DNA of 64,000 nucleotides from Planctomycetota bacterium (lineage in GTDB: Bacteria; Planctomycetota; B15-G4; SIAN01), in the NCBI GenBank assembly GCA_016795285.1, contig JAEUIC010000025.1:124001-188000 (forward strand). The letters are read 5' to 3'. The notes under the pieces were generated by a model. The model ran no database searches, was not told where the DNA came from, and worked only from the letters and a program-made list of their open reading frames with translations. Below, piece by piece: positions 55,926-64,000 of this stretch (position 1 is the first letter of the stretch; every line of letters begins with the position of its first letter). Both the position numbers and the translations under genes were made by a program.

Positions 55926-57218
55926 TCAGCGCTGCGCCGCCTCCCTGAACTCGAGCACCCGGCCGTCCGGATCGCGCACCAGCAGGCGAGCGCTCGCATC
56001 GTCGAGCGGATCGCCGAACGGATCGAGCGACCGATCGTCGAGCGCCTCGAAGCGGGTGCCGCGCGCCTCCGCCGCGGCGACGAGCCGCGCGCGCAAGCGC
56101 GCGAGCCCGCCGCTCTCCAGTTCGAAGCGCAACGGGTCGTCCGCTGCAACACGCTCGCTCGCCACCAACCGCAGCGACACCGCGCCGTGGCGCAGTCGAC
56201 GCGCCGATGCGTCGCCGCCGGGCTCGATGGTGAAGCCCAAGTAGTCGCGGTACCAGAGCGCGCTCGCCTCGAGGTCGCGCACCGCGATCTGCGGCGTCAC
56301 GCCGCGCAGCACGAACGAGCCGGCCGGCGCACTCGGCGCGACGGGCGACTCCGCGACGATCGGGGGCTGCGGCGCGGCGACGACCTCGCCGGTCGCGACG
56401 GCGGCGGCGGCCGCGGGCGGCGCACGGTGGAAGGCGGCGACGAGCTGGCGCTGCGCCGCCGCGAGGAAGGGGCCGAGCTCGTGCACCGCCACCTTGTTCG
56501 CCGCGGTGCAGCGCGTCTGCCCGCGGAAGAACTCGGGCGGCTGCGGCTCGACCGCCTCGTACTCGACCCGCTCGCTCCAGAGCGGCGGCGCGCCGGCGCC
56601 CGCCTCGAGATCGAACAGCTCGAACTCGATCGCGTGGAACGCGCGCCCCTGCAGGCCGCCGAAGTCGGCCGCCTCGCGCTCGCCGCGGAAGTGGCGCAGC
56701 GTGCCGGCGAGGAGGAGGCGCGCTCCGCCGCCGCCCGCCGCCGCGCGCTGCAGCGGATCGAGCAGGGCGGCGCGGTCGCGCGCGAGCGAGCGCGCCAGCG
56801 GAGCAGCGCCGCTCGCGACGAGCCGCTCCGCGAGCAGGCGCGGCAGCTCGTCGCCGACGCCGTCGAGCAGCTGGTCGATGTCGTGCGGCGCGAAGCGATC
56901 GAAGAGCGGCACGAGCCCGAGCGTGCCGATGCCGGCCACCACCTGGAACGCCAGCGCACTGCCGTCCGATCGCTCCTCCTCGGGCCGCTCGTCGGCGAAG
57001 CGGGCGATCAGCAGCGGCTCCGCGCAGGCGGGCGGCGCGACGCGCTCGGGCGGCGCGTGGAGGCGCGCGTGGAGCGGACTCTCGGGATCGAGCTTCTCGA
57101 CGTAGGTCGACAGCAGCGGCGCACAGCCGCTCGCCGCCGCGAGCAGCACCGCTGCAGTGGCTCGCGCCCGCCCGCCATGCCCGTGTCGCTCGCCGCGCTC
57201 GCCGCGCTCGCTGCCCAT
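55926..57218 (-). CDS. Lipoprotein with C-terminal VOC/glyoxalase-like domain
   Basis: A 430-residue protein. The N-terminus has a Gly/Arg-rich start and a hydrophobic segment ending in LAAASGC, a good lipobox. The next 250 residues resemble an outer-membrane-associated lipoprotein domain (LIARFADERP, GGARLLLAGTLRHFRG, FHAIEFELFDLEAG). An Ala/Pro linker near residue 280 joins a VOC domain (GVTPQIAVRDLEASALWYRDYLGF, LLVRDPDGRVLEFREA). VOC proteins are usually cytoplasmic metal enzymes; a lipid-anchored fusion is unusual. GGGGAGG precedes the ATG. Function unknown. Confidence 0.75.
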   Translation of the reverse strand: MGSERGERGERHGHGGRARATAAVLLAAASGCAPLLSTYVEKLDPESPLHARLHAPPERVAPPACAEPLLIARFADERPEEERSDGSALAFQVVAGIGTLGLVPLFDRFAPHDIDQLLDGVGDELPRLLAERLVASGAAPLARSLARDRAALLDPLQRAAAGGGGARLLLAGTLRHFRGEREAADFGGLQGRAFHAIEFELFDLEAGAGAPPLWSERVEYEAVEPQPPEFFRGQTRCTAANKVAVHELGPFLAAAQRQLVAAFHRAPPAAAAAVATGEVVAAPQPPIVAESPVAPSAPAGSFVLRGVTPQIAVRDLEASALWYRDYLGFTIEPGGDASARRLRHGAVSLRLVASERVAADDPLRFELESGGLARLRARLVAAAEARGTRFEALDDRSLDPFGDPLDDASARLLVRDPDGRVLEFREAAQR

Positions 57219-57243
57219 CGCCCCGCCTCCCCGCGCTGCCGGC

Positions 57244-58710
57244 CTAGGCCAGCAGCCCCTGCACCACGTTGCCGAAGACGTCGGTCAATCGCCAATCGCG
57301 GCCGGCGTGGCGGTAGGTGAGCCGCTCGTGGTCGAGCCCCATCAGGTGGAGCAGCGTCGCATGGAGGTCGTGGACGTGGACCGGCTCTTCCACGGCGTGC
57401 CAGCCGTACTCGTCGGTCGCGCCATGCACGTGGCCCGCCTTCACGCCGCCGCCCGCCATCCACATCGTGAAGCCGAACGGGTGGTGCTCGCGGCCGTCGG
57501 TCCCCTCGGCGGTCGGCGTGCGGCCGAACTCGCCGCCCCACAGGACGAGCGTCTCGTCGAGCAGCCCGCGCGCCTCGAGGTCGGCAAGCAGCCCGGCGAT
57601 CGGCCGATCGGTCGCGGCGCAGTTGTTGGCGAGCTCGGCGCGCAAGCTGCCGTGCTGGTCCCAGAGCTGGCAGCTCGCGCGCAGCTTCGTCTGCGTGTGG
57701 TAGGCCTGCACGCAGCGCACGCCGCGCTCGACGAGGCGGCGCGCGAGCAGGCACTGGCGGCCGAAGATCGCGGTGACCGGGTCGTCGAGGCCGTAGAGCG
57801 CGCGCGTCGCCGGCGACTCGCCGGAAAGATCGAAGGCGGCCGGCGCCTCGCGCTGCATCCGGAAGGCGAGCTCGAACGAGGCGAGCCGCCCCTCGAGCGC
57901 GGCGTCGCGCGCGCGCTGCTGTGCGTGGCGGTCGTTCAGCTCGCGCAGCAGGTCGAGGTCGGCGCGCTGGCGCGGCTCCGTGCGGCGCCCGTTGGCGAGG
58001 TTCTCGATCGGCGCGTCGAGGTTGCTGACCAGCGTCCCTTGGTAGGCCGCCGGCAGGAAGGCGGAGCTCCAGAGCGGCGCCCCTTGCGCCGGCTGCGCGG
58101 GCGACAGCACCACGTAGCCCGGCAGGTCGCGGTTCTCGCTGCCGAGCCCATGGAGCAGCCACGAGCCGAGGCTCGGGCGCTGGAACGCCTGCTCGCCCGT
58201 GTTCATCTGCAGGCAGGCGCCGTTGTGGTTGATGTTGTCCGCCACCATCGAGCGGACCACGCAGAGCTTGTCGGCGTGGCGCGCGAGATGGGGCAAGAGC
58301 TCCGAGATGGCGATCCCCGACTCGCCGTGCTGCGCGAAACGCCACGGCGAGCCGAACAGGTTGCCGGTGCGGGTCCGCTCGAGCTTCGGCCGCGCAAAGG
58401 GCGGCGGCGCGCCGCTCTCCGCCTGCAGTCGCGGCTTCGGATCGAAGAGGTCGACGTGCGACGGCCCGCCCGACATGAAGAGGAAGATCACCCGCTTGCA
58501 GCGCGGCCGGAAGTGCGGTGCGCGCGGCGCGAGCGGACCGGCGGCGGTGGCCGCCCCATCGGCAGCTCCGCCGAGCAGCGCCGCCGCTTGCGCCGGCGCG
58601 AGGTCGGCCAGCAGCGCCTGCAGCGCGACGAGGCCGAAGCCGTTGGCGGTCCGCGCCAGCAGCTCGCGACGGGAGAGCGGGGAGCGTCCGCGCGCGTTCA
58701 ATCGGTCCAT
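57244..58710 (-). CDS. DUF1501 protein (sulfatase-like fold, Planctomycetota type)
   Basis: A 488-residue exported protein. The N-terminus RRELLARTANGFGLVALQALL resembles a twin-arginine-type signal, common in DUF1501. Family motifs: FLFMSGGPSHVDLFDPKP, HNGACLQMNTGEQAFQRPSLGSWL, DQHGSL, LVLWGGEFGRTP, GREHHPFGFTMWMAGGGVK and HDLHATLLHLMGLDH. The fold is related to alkaline phosphatases. Its start overlaps the end of the DUF1549/DUF1553 gene, and the two families nearly always occur as a pair in this phylum. Function remains unproven. Confidence 0.93.
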   Translation of the reverse strand: MDRLNARGRSPLSRRELLARTANGFGLVALQALLADLAPAQAAALLGGAADGAATAAGPLAPRAPHFRPRCKRVIFLFMSGGPSHVDLFDPKPRLQAESGAPPPFARPKLERTRTGNLFGSPWRFAQHGESGIAISELLPHLARHADKLCVVRSMVADNINHNGACLQMNTGEQAFQRPSLGSWLLHGLGSENRDLPGYVVLSPAQPAQGAPLWSSAFLPAAYQGTLVSNLDAPIENLANGRRTEPRQRADLDLLRELNDRHAQQRARDAALEGRLASFELAFRMQREAPAAFDLSGESPATRALYGLDDPVTAIFGRQCLLARRLVERGVRCVQAYHTQTKLRASCQLWDQHGSLRAELANNCAATDRPIAGLLADLEARGLLDETLVLWGGEFGRTPTAEGTDGREHHPFGFTMWMAGGGVKAGHVHGATDEYGWHAVEEPVHVHDLHATLLHLMGLDHERLTYRHAGRDWRLTDVFGNVVQGLLA

Positions 58711-61610
58711 GCGAACTCGTTGCTCATCAGCAGCACGTGGGCGAACTCCTCGAGCGAACCGTCGGCGAGGAAGCGATCGGCCAGCGCGCGCTCGGCGTCG
58801 TCGGGCGGACGGGCGAAGAGCCGTTCGTAGAGGGCGTCGACCGGCGCGGCGCCGCCGCTCGCCGCCGCCGCCTCGACGCTTCGCGCCAGCGCGGCGGCAC
58901 GCTCCAGCACGAAGGGATCGTTCATCAGCCAGAGCGCCTGCGGTGCGACGGTCGACTCGTGGCGGCGATCGACGATCGAGGTCGGGTCGGCGGCGTCGAA
59001 GAGGGCGCGGTAGTTCGAGCGGTCGGAGCGGATCGTCGCGAGGTAGAGCGCGCGCCGCTTGGTCGCGGGATCGCGGACCGCCGGACCGCCGAGCGTGCGA
59101 TCGAGTTCGCCGCTCGCCATCAGCAGCGCATCGCGCAGCTGCTCGGCATCGAGGCGGCGGCGCGGGAAGCGGGCGAGGAGGCGGTTCTCCGGATCGGCGG
59201 CGAGCGTCGCGGCGTCGGTCGCGGCCGCCTGCCGGTAGGTCGAGGAGAGGACGATCGCGCGGTGCAGCGCCTTGGATGAGCCGCCCGACTCGATGAAGCG
59301 GCGCGCCAGCCAGTCGAGCAGCTCCGGATGGGAGGGCGCCTCGCCGAGCCGGCCGAAGTTGCCCGAGGTGGCGACGAGCCCCGTCCCGAAGTGGTGCTGC
59401 CAGAGGCGGTTCACGGCGACGCGCGCGACGAGCGGCAGCATCGGATCGACGAGCCACTGCGCGAGCTCGCGCCGGCCGCTGCCGGTGAACGCGGGCGGCG
59501 GTTGCTCCCCCGCCAGCACGCGCGGGAAGCGGCGCGCCACGAGCGGCCCGAGTCGGTCGTAGCGGCCGCGCTCGTGCAGCGCGACGTCGTGGACGCCGGC
59601 GTGCGGCGAGCCGGGCACGCCCCCTTCCGCGATGCCGTGCGCGTAGGCGAGCGGCGGGAAGGCGCGCGCCTCGAGGTCGCGAAGCTCCGCCAGCAGCGGC
59701 GCCAGCGCGACGTCGGCCGCCGCCCGCTCGCGCGCCGCGGCGTCGAGCGGACCGCTGCCGGCGCCGACGAAGCGGAACTGCGCGCCGTCGCCGGCGGCGA
59801 TCGGCGCCGCGAGCAGGCCGCCCTCGAGCGCGGCGAGCGTCGCGGCCGCGAGCTCGAACTGGCGCGGACGATCGAGATCGGCGAGCGACCACTCGACCAG
59901 CGTCGTGTCGCAGATGTGGTCGCCGCGCGGCGCCACCTCGAGGAGGAGTTCGTCGCCGGCGGCCAGCTCCACCGCCGACAGCTCCACGGCGTCGCCGAAA
60001 TCGCTCCGTCCGCCGTTCTCGAATTCTCCGCGCGCCAGCGCTTCGCGCAGCGCCGGCGCACCGGCCGCGTGGCGGCGCCGCGCGAGCGTCCAGGCGATCC
60101 CATCGCCGCACACCGCATCGCCGTCGGCAAGCGACCCGCGCAGCGCGAGGCGCAGCGGCGCGGCCGCGGTGAAGACGATCGCGACCGGCTCGCCCGGCGC
60201 CGGGTGGACCGAGACGGAGCGTCCCGGCAGCGTCACGGTCGCGAAGCGCAGCGTCTCGGCGCCGCCGTTCACCGTCGCCGCCGGCAGCTCCGCGCCGCCG
60301 CGCAGCCCGGCGACCTCGGCGAGGCCGCCGACCGCCGCGATCGGCGTCGCGAGCGGCGCTCCGCCGAGCCCTTCGTTCAGCGCGGCGAGCAGCTCGTCCG
60401 TGCGCGCCGCCTGCGCCGCGCGTTGCGCGAGCTCCTCGCTCGACGCCAGCGGCAGGCGCAACATCGGCGGCCCCGCCGTCTTCGGCCCGACGTCGGGGAG
60501 GATGTGGCTGCTGAAGAAGATCCCGGCCAGCGCGTAGTAGTCGGCCTGCGAGAGCGGATCGAACTTGTGGTCGTGGCAGCGCGCGCAACCGAGCGTGAGG
60601 CCGAGGAAGGCGCGCCCCACCAGGTTCACCTGGTCATCGGCGATGTCGGTGAGCAGCTTCTCCTTGTCGGCGTCGCCGCCGCCCCAGTCGCCGATCGCCA
60701 GCACGCCGGTCGCGACGAGGCGCCGCGCATCGAAGGCGCCGCCGTCGCTCGCGCGCAGGTCGCCGGCCAACTGGTCCTGCACGAAGTCGGAGAACGGCAG
60801 GTCGCGCGCGAAGGCGTCGACCACCCAGTCGCGGTAGCGCCACGCCTGGCGCACGTCGCCGGGATCGTCGTCGGCGCCGCCGAGCGAGCGCGCATCGAAG
60901 AGGTCGGTGTAGCGCACGACGTCGAGCCACTGGCGCGCCGCGCGCTCGCCGTAGGCGGGGCTCGCGAGCAGCCGATCGACGACGCGCGAGAAGGCGTCGG
61001 GCTCCGGATCGGCGACGAACGCGGCGACCTCGTCCTGGGTCGGCGGCAGCCCGGTGAGATCGAGGGTGACGCGCCGCAGCCACGCGCGCCGCTCGGCGGG
61101 CGGCGCCGGCGCGAGGCCGCGCTCCTCGAGCTTCGCCAGCACGAACGCGTCGAGCTCGCTCGTCGGCCAGTCGCGCGCACGCACCGCGGGCGGCGGCGCT
61201 TCGGCGAGCGGCGCGAAGGCCCACCAAGCGCGCTGCTCCGCGGTGAGCTCCTTCTCGACGACGCGCGGCGCGACGCGCTCCTCGGGCCACGGCAAGCCGA
61301 GCGCCACCCACTGTTCGAGCGCCGCGACCTGCTCCGGCGCGAGCGCGCTCTTCGGCGGCATCGCGAGCTCTTCGCTGCGCCGCACCGCCTGCACCAGCAG
61401 GCTCGCCTCGGGATCGCCGACGACCGCCGCCGCGCCGCTCCTTCCGCCCGCGAGCAGCGCGGCGCGCGAATCGAGCCGCAGCCCCGCCTTCGGCTTCTCC
61501 TCGCCGTGGCAGCGCAGGCACTGCTCGACCAGCAGCGGGCGGATCGAGTTCTCGAAGAACTCCTCTCCGTCGCCTGCGAGCGTCGCCAGCAGCAGCACGG
61601 TCGCCGTCAT
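58698..61610 (-). CDS. PSCyt1-DUF1549-DUF1553 cytochrome-like protein
   Basis: A 970-residue exported protein characteristic of Planctomycetota. The N-terminal PSCyt1 cytochrome domain has CLRCHGEEKPKAGLRLDSR with a heme c site. DUF1549 follows (RRVTLDLTGLPPTQDEV, YGERAARQWLDVVRYTD, LGCARCHDHKFDPLSQADYY with a second CxxCH). A beta-rich middle of about 300 residues (410-700) precedes DUF1553 (RVAVNRLWQHHFGTGLV, RPPDDAERALADRFL). A short hydrophobic N-terminus MTATVLLLATLAGDG may act as signal. No Shine-Dalgarno; TACCAT 8 bases before the ATG. Thought to be redox-active partner of DUF1501. Confidence 0.93.
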   Translation of the reverse strand: MTATVLLLATLAGDGEEFFENSIRPLLVEQCLRCHGEEKPKAGLRLDSRAALLAGGRSGAAAVVGDPEASLLVQAVRRSEELAMPPKSALAPEQVAALEQWVALGLPWPEERVAPRVVEKELTAEQRAWWAFAPLAEAPPPAVRARDWPTSELDAFVLAKLEERGLAPAPPAERRAWLRRVTLDLTGLPPTQDEVAAFVADPEPDAFSRVVDRLLASPAYGERAARQWLDVVRYTDLFDARSLGGADDDPGDVRQAWRYRDWVVDAFARDLPFSDFVQDQLAGDLRASDGGAFDARRLVATGVLAIGDWGGGDADKEKLLTDIADDQVNLVGRAFLGLTLGCARCHDHKFDPLSQADYYALAGIFFSSHILPDVGPKTAGPPMLRLPLASSEELAQRAAQAARTDELLAALNEGLGGAPLATPIAAVGGLAEVAGLRGGAELPAATVNGGAETLRFATVTLPGRSVSVHPAPGEPVAIVFTAAAPLRLALRGSLADGDAVCGDGIAWTLARRRHAAGAPALREALARGEFENGGRSDFGDAVELSAVELAAGDELLLEVAPRGDHICDTTLVEWSLADLDRPRQFELAAATLAALEGGLLAAPIAAGDGAQFRFVGAGSGPLDAAARERAAADVALAPLLAELRDLEARAFPPLAYAHGIAEGGVPGSPHAGVHDVALHERGRYDRLGPLVARRFPRVLAGEQPPPAFTGSGRRELAQWLVDPMLPLVARVAVNRLWQHHFGTGLVATSGNFGRLGEAPSHPELLDWLARRFIESGGSSKALHRAIVLSSTYRQAAATDAATLAADPENRLLARFPRRRLDAEQLRDALLMASGELDRTLGGPAVRDPATKRRALYLATIRSDRSNYRALFDAADPTSIVDRRHESTVAPQALWLMNDPFVLERAAALARSVEAAAASGGAAPVDALYERLFARPPDDAERALADRFLADGSLEEFAHVLLMSNEFAWTD

Positions 61611-61618
61611 GGGGCGGA

Positions 61619-61624
61619 ATGGTA
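61619..61624 (-). promoter_or_regulatory. Candidate -10 element before the PSCyt1 gene (TACCAT)
   Basis: The minus-strand GCTACCAT ends 8 bases before the ATG, with no ribosome-binding site. It fits the leaderless pattern seen at thiL and others. It would drive the four-gene run down to DUF2235. Confidence 0.5.
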
Positions 61625-61830
61625 GCGGCCGTGCAGCGTGACGGCTCGCGCAGCGCCCCCCAACCGCTGCGCGCGCTTGCCCGCTCGGCGGTGCGGTGCT
61701 GCCGCCGCCGCCCGCGTGGCTCCGTGGTACGCAAGCTGCGACGGCGAGCGCAGCGACGCGCACGCTGCCGGCGACGGTGCGTGGCGCCGCCGCTCTGCCC
61801 ACCGGTTCGCTAGCGAAGCAGGAGCCCGCC

Positions 61831-62094
61831 GTGATCCACCTGACGATGACCTGGAAGGAGCTCTTGAGCGACCTCGAGCGCGAGCGCGACCTGCTCCGCC
61901 TGAAGGCGCACCTCGGCAAGGCGGAAGCGCGCGACCTCTTCCGCGCCGTCGAGGAGCGGCTCCATCAGCTGCGCCTGCACATGGTGACGCTGAAGGAGCA
62001 GGCGAAGACGCGCCGCCACGCGATCGAGCAGCGCCTCCAGGACCTCGGCGACGACGTGCGCCGCCTGCTCGCGCAGATCCAGGAGATCGTCTAG
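61831..62094 (+). CDS. Small coiled-coil hypothetical protein
   Basis: An 87-residue protein, almost wholly alpha-helical and highly charged (LSDLERERDLLRLKAHLGKAEA, HMVTLKEQAKTRRHAIEQRL, LLAQIQEIV) with heptad-like spacing of Leu. No signal or membrane segment. GTG start with AGGAG nine bases before it. Its TAG stop shares the palindrome CTAG with the stop of the convergent DUF2878 gene. Function unknown; a dimerising or scaffold role is possible. Confidence 0.75.
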   Translation: MIHLTMTWKELLSDLERERDLLRLKAHLGKAEARDLFRAVEERLHQLRLHMVTLKEQAKTRRHAIEQRLQDLGDDVRRLLAQIQEIV

Positions 62095-62648
62095 CGCGAG
62101 CGCGGTCGGGGCGCGCCGCTCGTCGGGAAGAGGGCTGCCGCGCCCGCGAGCAGCGCCGGGGTGACCACGGCCCACGAAGCGCCGATCGCCAGCAACGTCG
62201 CCGGGAGCGGCCGCGCCAGCGTCACGGCGCCGAGCCGCTCCGCGCCGAGGAACGAGAGGCACGCGCCGACCGCTCCGAACGTGGCCGCGAGGAGGTGGCG
62301 CACGCCGAAGAGGGGCGCGCGCAACCACTGCAGCGGTCCGCAGAGCGCGCTGGCGAAGAGCGCCCAGAGCGCCCCGATCCAGAGCGGCGCGACGCCCGCG
62401 GCGAGCCGCCCTTCCGGCCGGTAGTGCAGCACGCCGCACCGCTCGAGCACGCTGTCGAGCGCGGTGCCGAGCAGCGCCACCGCGACGAGGAAGAGCAGCG
62501 CCCGCCGCGGACGTGGCGCGCGCGCGACGTGGAGCGCGAGCAGGAGCGCGAGGAGCGCCACGCCCCACGCCGGCTCGCCTGCAGCCGCCGCCTGCACGGC
62601 ACCGAACCAGCCGAGCTGGAAGAGGAGGAACTCGACGACGCTCCTCAT
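62091..62648 (-). CDS. DUF2878 membrane protein
   Basis: A 185-residue protein with five or so hydrophobic segments (FLLFQLGWFGAVQAAA, GVALLALLLALHVA, RALLFLVAVALLGTALD, LWIGALWALFASAL, LLAIGASWAVVTPALLAGAAAL). The segment GVAPLWIGALWALFA is typical of DUF2878. In other bacteria DUF2878 genes sit beside cyclopropane-fatty-acid synthase genes, and here it follows cfa through an ATGA overlap. A role in membrane-lipid modification is inferred from this. The stop codon overlaps that of the convergent gene. Confidence 0.8.
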   Translation of the reverse strand: MRSVVEFLLFQLGWFGAVQAAAAGEPAWGVALLALLLALHVARAPRPRRALLFLVAVALLGTALDSVLERCGVLHYRPEGRLAAGVAPLWIGALWALFASALCGPLQWLRAPLFGVRHLLAATFGAVGACLSFLGAERLGAVTLARPLPATLLAIGASWAVVTPALLAGAAALFPTSGAPRPRSR

Positions 62649-63970
62649 CGCGGCGCCGCGTCGACGCGCGCGAGCGGCGGCGTCGGAGCGAGCCGCGGCC
62701 CCGGCGTTGGCGGCAGCGGCGGCAGCAGTGGCGGCGTGCGGCACTGCGGCCGATCGAAGCGCAGCTGCACGTCGCCGAGCACGCGCTCCTCGAAGCCCCC
62801 TTCGCAGTAGGCGAAGTACCACTCCCACGCGCGGATCCGCTGCTCGGGGACGCCCATGCGCGCGAGCGCGGGGCGCTGCGCCAGCAACGCGAGCCGCCAC
62901 TCGCGCAGCGTGCGCGCGTAGTGCGGGCCGATCTCGTCGAGCGCGACCAGCCGCAGGTCGCTCGCGCGCGCGGCGGCGCCGACCAGCGCGCTCACCGACG
63001 GGATGCAGCAGCCGGGGAAGATGTGGGTCTGGATGAAGTCGACCGAGTCGCGCGCCGCCTCGTAGCGCTCGTCGGCGATCACGATCGACTGGATCGCCGC
63101 GGCGCCGTGCGGCGCGAGCAGGCGGCCGATGGCGGCGAAGTAGGTCTCGAACTGCCGCCAGCCGATCGCCTCGACCATCTCGACCGAGACCACCTTGTCG
63201 AAGGTGCCGGCGAGGTCGCGGTAGTCCTCGAGGCGGACGTCGATCCGATCGGCGAGGCCGGCGGCGCGCACCCGCTCGCGGGCGAGTTCGTGCTGGCGGC
63301 GCGAGATCGTGGTGGTCGTCACGCGGCAGCCATGCTCGCGCGCGGCGTGCAGCGCGAAGGCGCCCCAGCCGGTGCCGATCTCGAGGAGGTGGTCGCCCGG
63401 CGCGAGCTCGAGGCGGCGGCAGAGGCGCTCGATCTTGGCGCGCTGCGCGTCGGCGAGCGACTGCTCCGGCGTCTCGAAGAGCGCGCAGCTGTAGGTCATC
63501 GAGGGGTCGAGGAAGAGCGCGAAGAAGTCGTTGCCGAGGTCGTAGTGGTCGGCGATGTTGCGCCGCGCGCCGTCGCGGTCGTTGCGCCGCCGCGCATGGG
63601 CGAGGCGCAGGAGCGGCCGCAGCAGGCGCGCGAGCCCCCCCTCCACCTGCTCGTTCAGCACGCGGTTGCGCGCGAAGAGGCGCACCAGCAGGACGAGGTC
63701 GCTCGCGCGCCACTCGCCCGCCATGTAGGACTCGCCGGCGCCGATCGAGCCGCGCAGCGCGACGCGCCACCAGAACTCCGGGTCGAGGACCTCGAGCGTC
63801 ACCGGCTCGGGCAGCGCCGCGCACTTGCGCCCGAAGGTGGTGCGCGCGCCGCCGGCCACGACGACGAGCTCCCCCTCCTCGAGCGCCGCGAGCCGCTCCA
63901 GCACGCTGCGCTGCACCGCGCGCGCGAGCCACGAAGCGGACGCCGATCGCTCCCGCTGCACCGCGCTCAT
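62645..63970 (-). CDS. cfa: Cyclopropane-fatty-acyl-phospholipid synthase family methyltransferase
   Basis: A 441-residue SAM-dependent enzyme that adds a methylene group to unsaturated acyl chains of membrane phospholipids. An N-terminal domain of about 130 residues (GSIGAGESYMAGEWRASDL) precedes the Rossmann part: IADHYDLGNDFFALFLDPSMTYSCALF, LEIGTGWGAFALHAAREHGC, SVEMVEAIG, and IFPGCCIPS. The last 40 residues are a Pro-rich tail. GGAGAG precedes the ATG. Co-translated with DUF2878. Related methyltransferases could make other branched products, so the precise product is open. Confidence 0.93.
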   Translation of the reverse strand: MSAVQRERSASASWLARAVQRSVLERLAALEEGELVVVAGGARTTFGRKCAALPEPVTLEVLDPEFWWRVALRGSIGAGESYMAGEWRASDLVLLVRLFARNRVLNEQVEGGLARLLRPLLRLAHARRRNDRDGARRNIADHYDLGNDFFALFLDPSMTYSCALFETPEQSLADAQRAKIERLCRRLELAPGDHLLEIGTGWGAFALHAAREHGCRVTTTTISRRQHELARERVRAAGLADRIDVRLEDYRDLAGTFDKVVSVEMVEAIGWRQFETYFAAIGRLLAPHGAAAIQSIVIADERYEAARDSVDFIQTHIFPGCCIPSVSALVGAAARASDLRLVALDEIGPHYARTLREWRLALLAQRPALARMGVPEQRIRAWEWYFAYCEGGFEERVLGDVQLRFDRPQCRTPPLLPPLPPTPGPRLAPTPPLARVDAAPR

Positions 63971-64000
63971 GGCCGACTCTCCGCCGCGCGAGGATGGGGA

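Overview
The window is 64 kb of very GC-rich bacterial chromosome with dense coding on both strands. No rRNA, tRNA, CRISPR array, insertion sequence or phage gene was found. The gene content points to the phylum Planctomycetota: a DUF1501 / PSCyt1-DUF1549-DUF1553 pair, FG-GAP/UnbV surface proteins, zinc-finger anti-sigma factors carrying large extracytoplasmic domains, a DUF4956-CotH pair, an ECF42 sigma factor with a YCII partner, and secreted proteins that end in a shared C-terminal domain. The phylum is inferred from gene families; no marker RNA gene is present.

Layout. (1) 0-1.5 kb, plus strand: nadD and a small lipoprotein. (2) 19.3-1.5 kb, minus strand: twelve genes in tight succession, many with 4-base stop/start overlaps. 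They are a double-length uvrA, an XPB-family helicase, a partner carrying an XPB-like N-terminal domain, a thiE/TenI-like gene, a degenerate signal-peptidase-fold protein, thiL, tsaE, an ECF sigma factor, an anti-sigma factor fused to a squalene-cyclase-like toroid, a methyltransferase, a secreted protein and a TolC-like outer-membrane protein. (3) 19.4-24.7 kb: acyl-CoA dehydrogenase, lexA (minus strand) with a candidate SOS box, then moaA, an SGNH hydrolase and a class IV aminotransferase. (4) 24.8-31.0 kb: secreted and surface proteins. (5) 41.7-31.1 kb, minus strand: galE, MBL hydrolase, M28 peptidase, DacB, inositol-monophosphatase-like protein, DUF4956, CotH kinase and a YdeP/FdhF-type molybdoenzyme. 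(6) 41.8-45.3 kb: purC, a beta-barrel protein, ECF42 sigma and YCII protein. (7) 45.5-51.3 kb, minus strand: a carboxypeptidase-regulatory-like surface protein, a di-heme beta-propeller protein and a membrane-anchored subtilase. (8) 51.6-55.0 kb: mtnA, a small basic protein, and a sulfatase-fold enzyme with Thr at the nucleophile position. (9) 61.6-55.0 kb, minus strand: the PSCyt1/DUF1549/DUF1553-DUF1501 pair, a VOC-containing lipoprotein and a DUF2235 hydrolase. (10) 61.8-64.0 kb: a small coiled-coil protein, then DUF2878 and cfa.

The most interesting signals follow. A uvrA-uvrA fusion is translationally coupled to an XPB helicase and its partner, which looks like a TFIIH-like bacterial repair module. 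A GTTC-N7-GTTC SOS-type box lies upstream of lexA. At least six genes without a Shine-Dalgarno sequence have a TANNNT hexamer 6-10 bases before the start codon, which suggests leaderless transcription. Several proteins keep a fold but lose key active-site residues. Start codons were chosen from ribosome-binding sites and 4-base overlaps and remain predictions.
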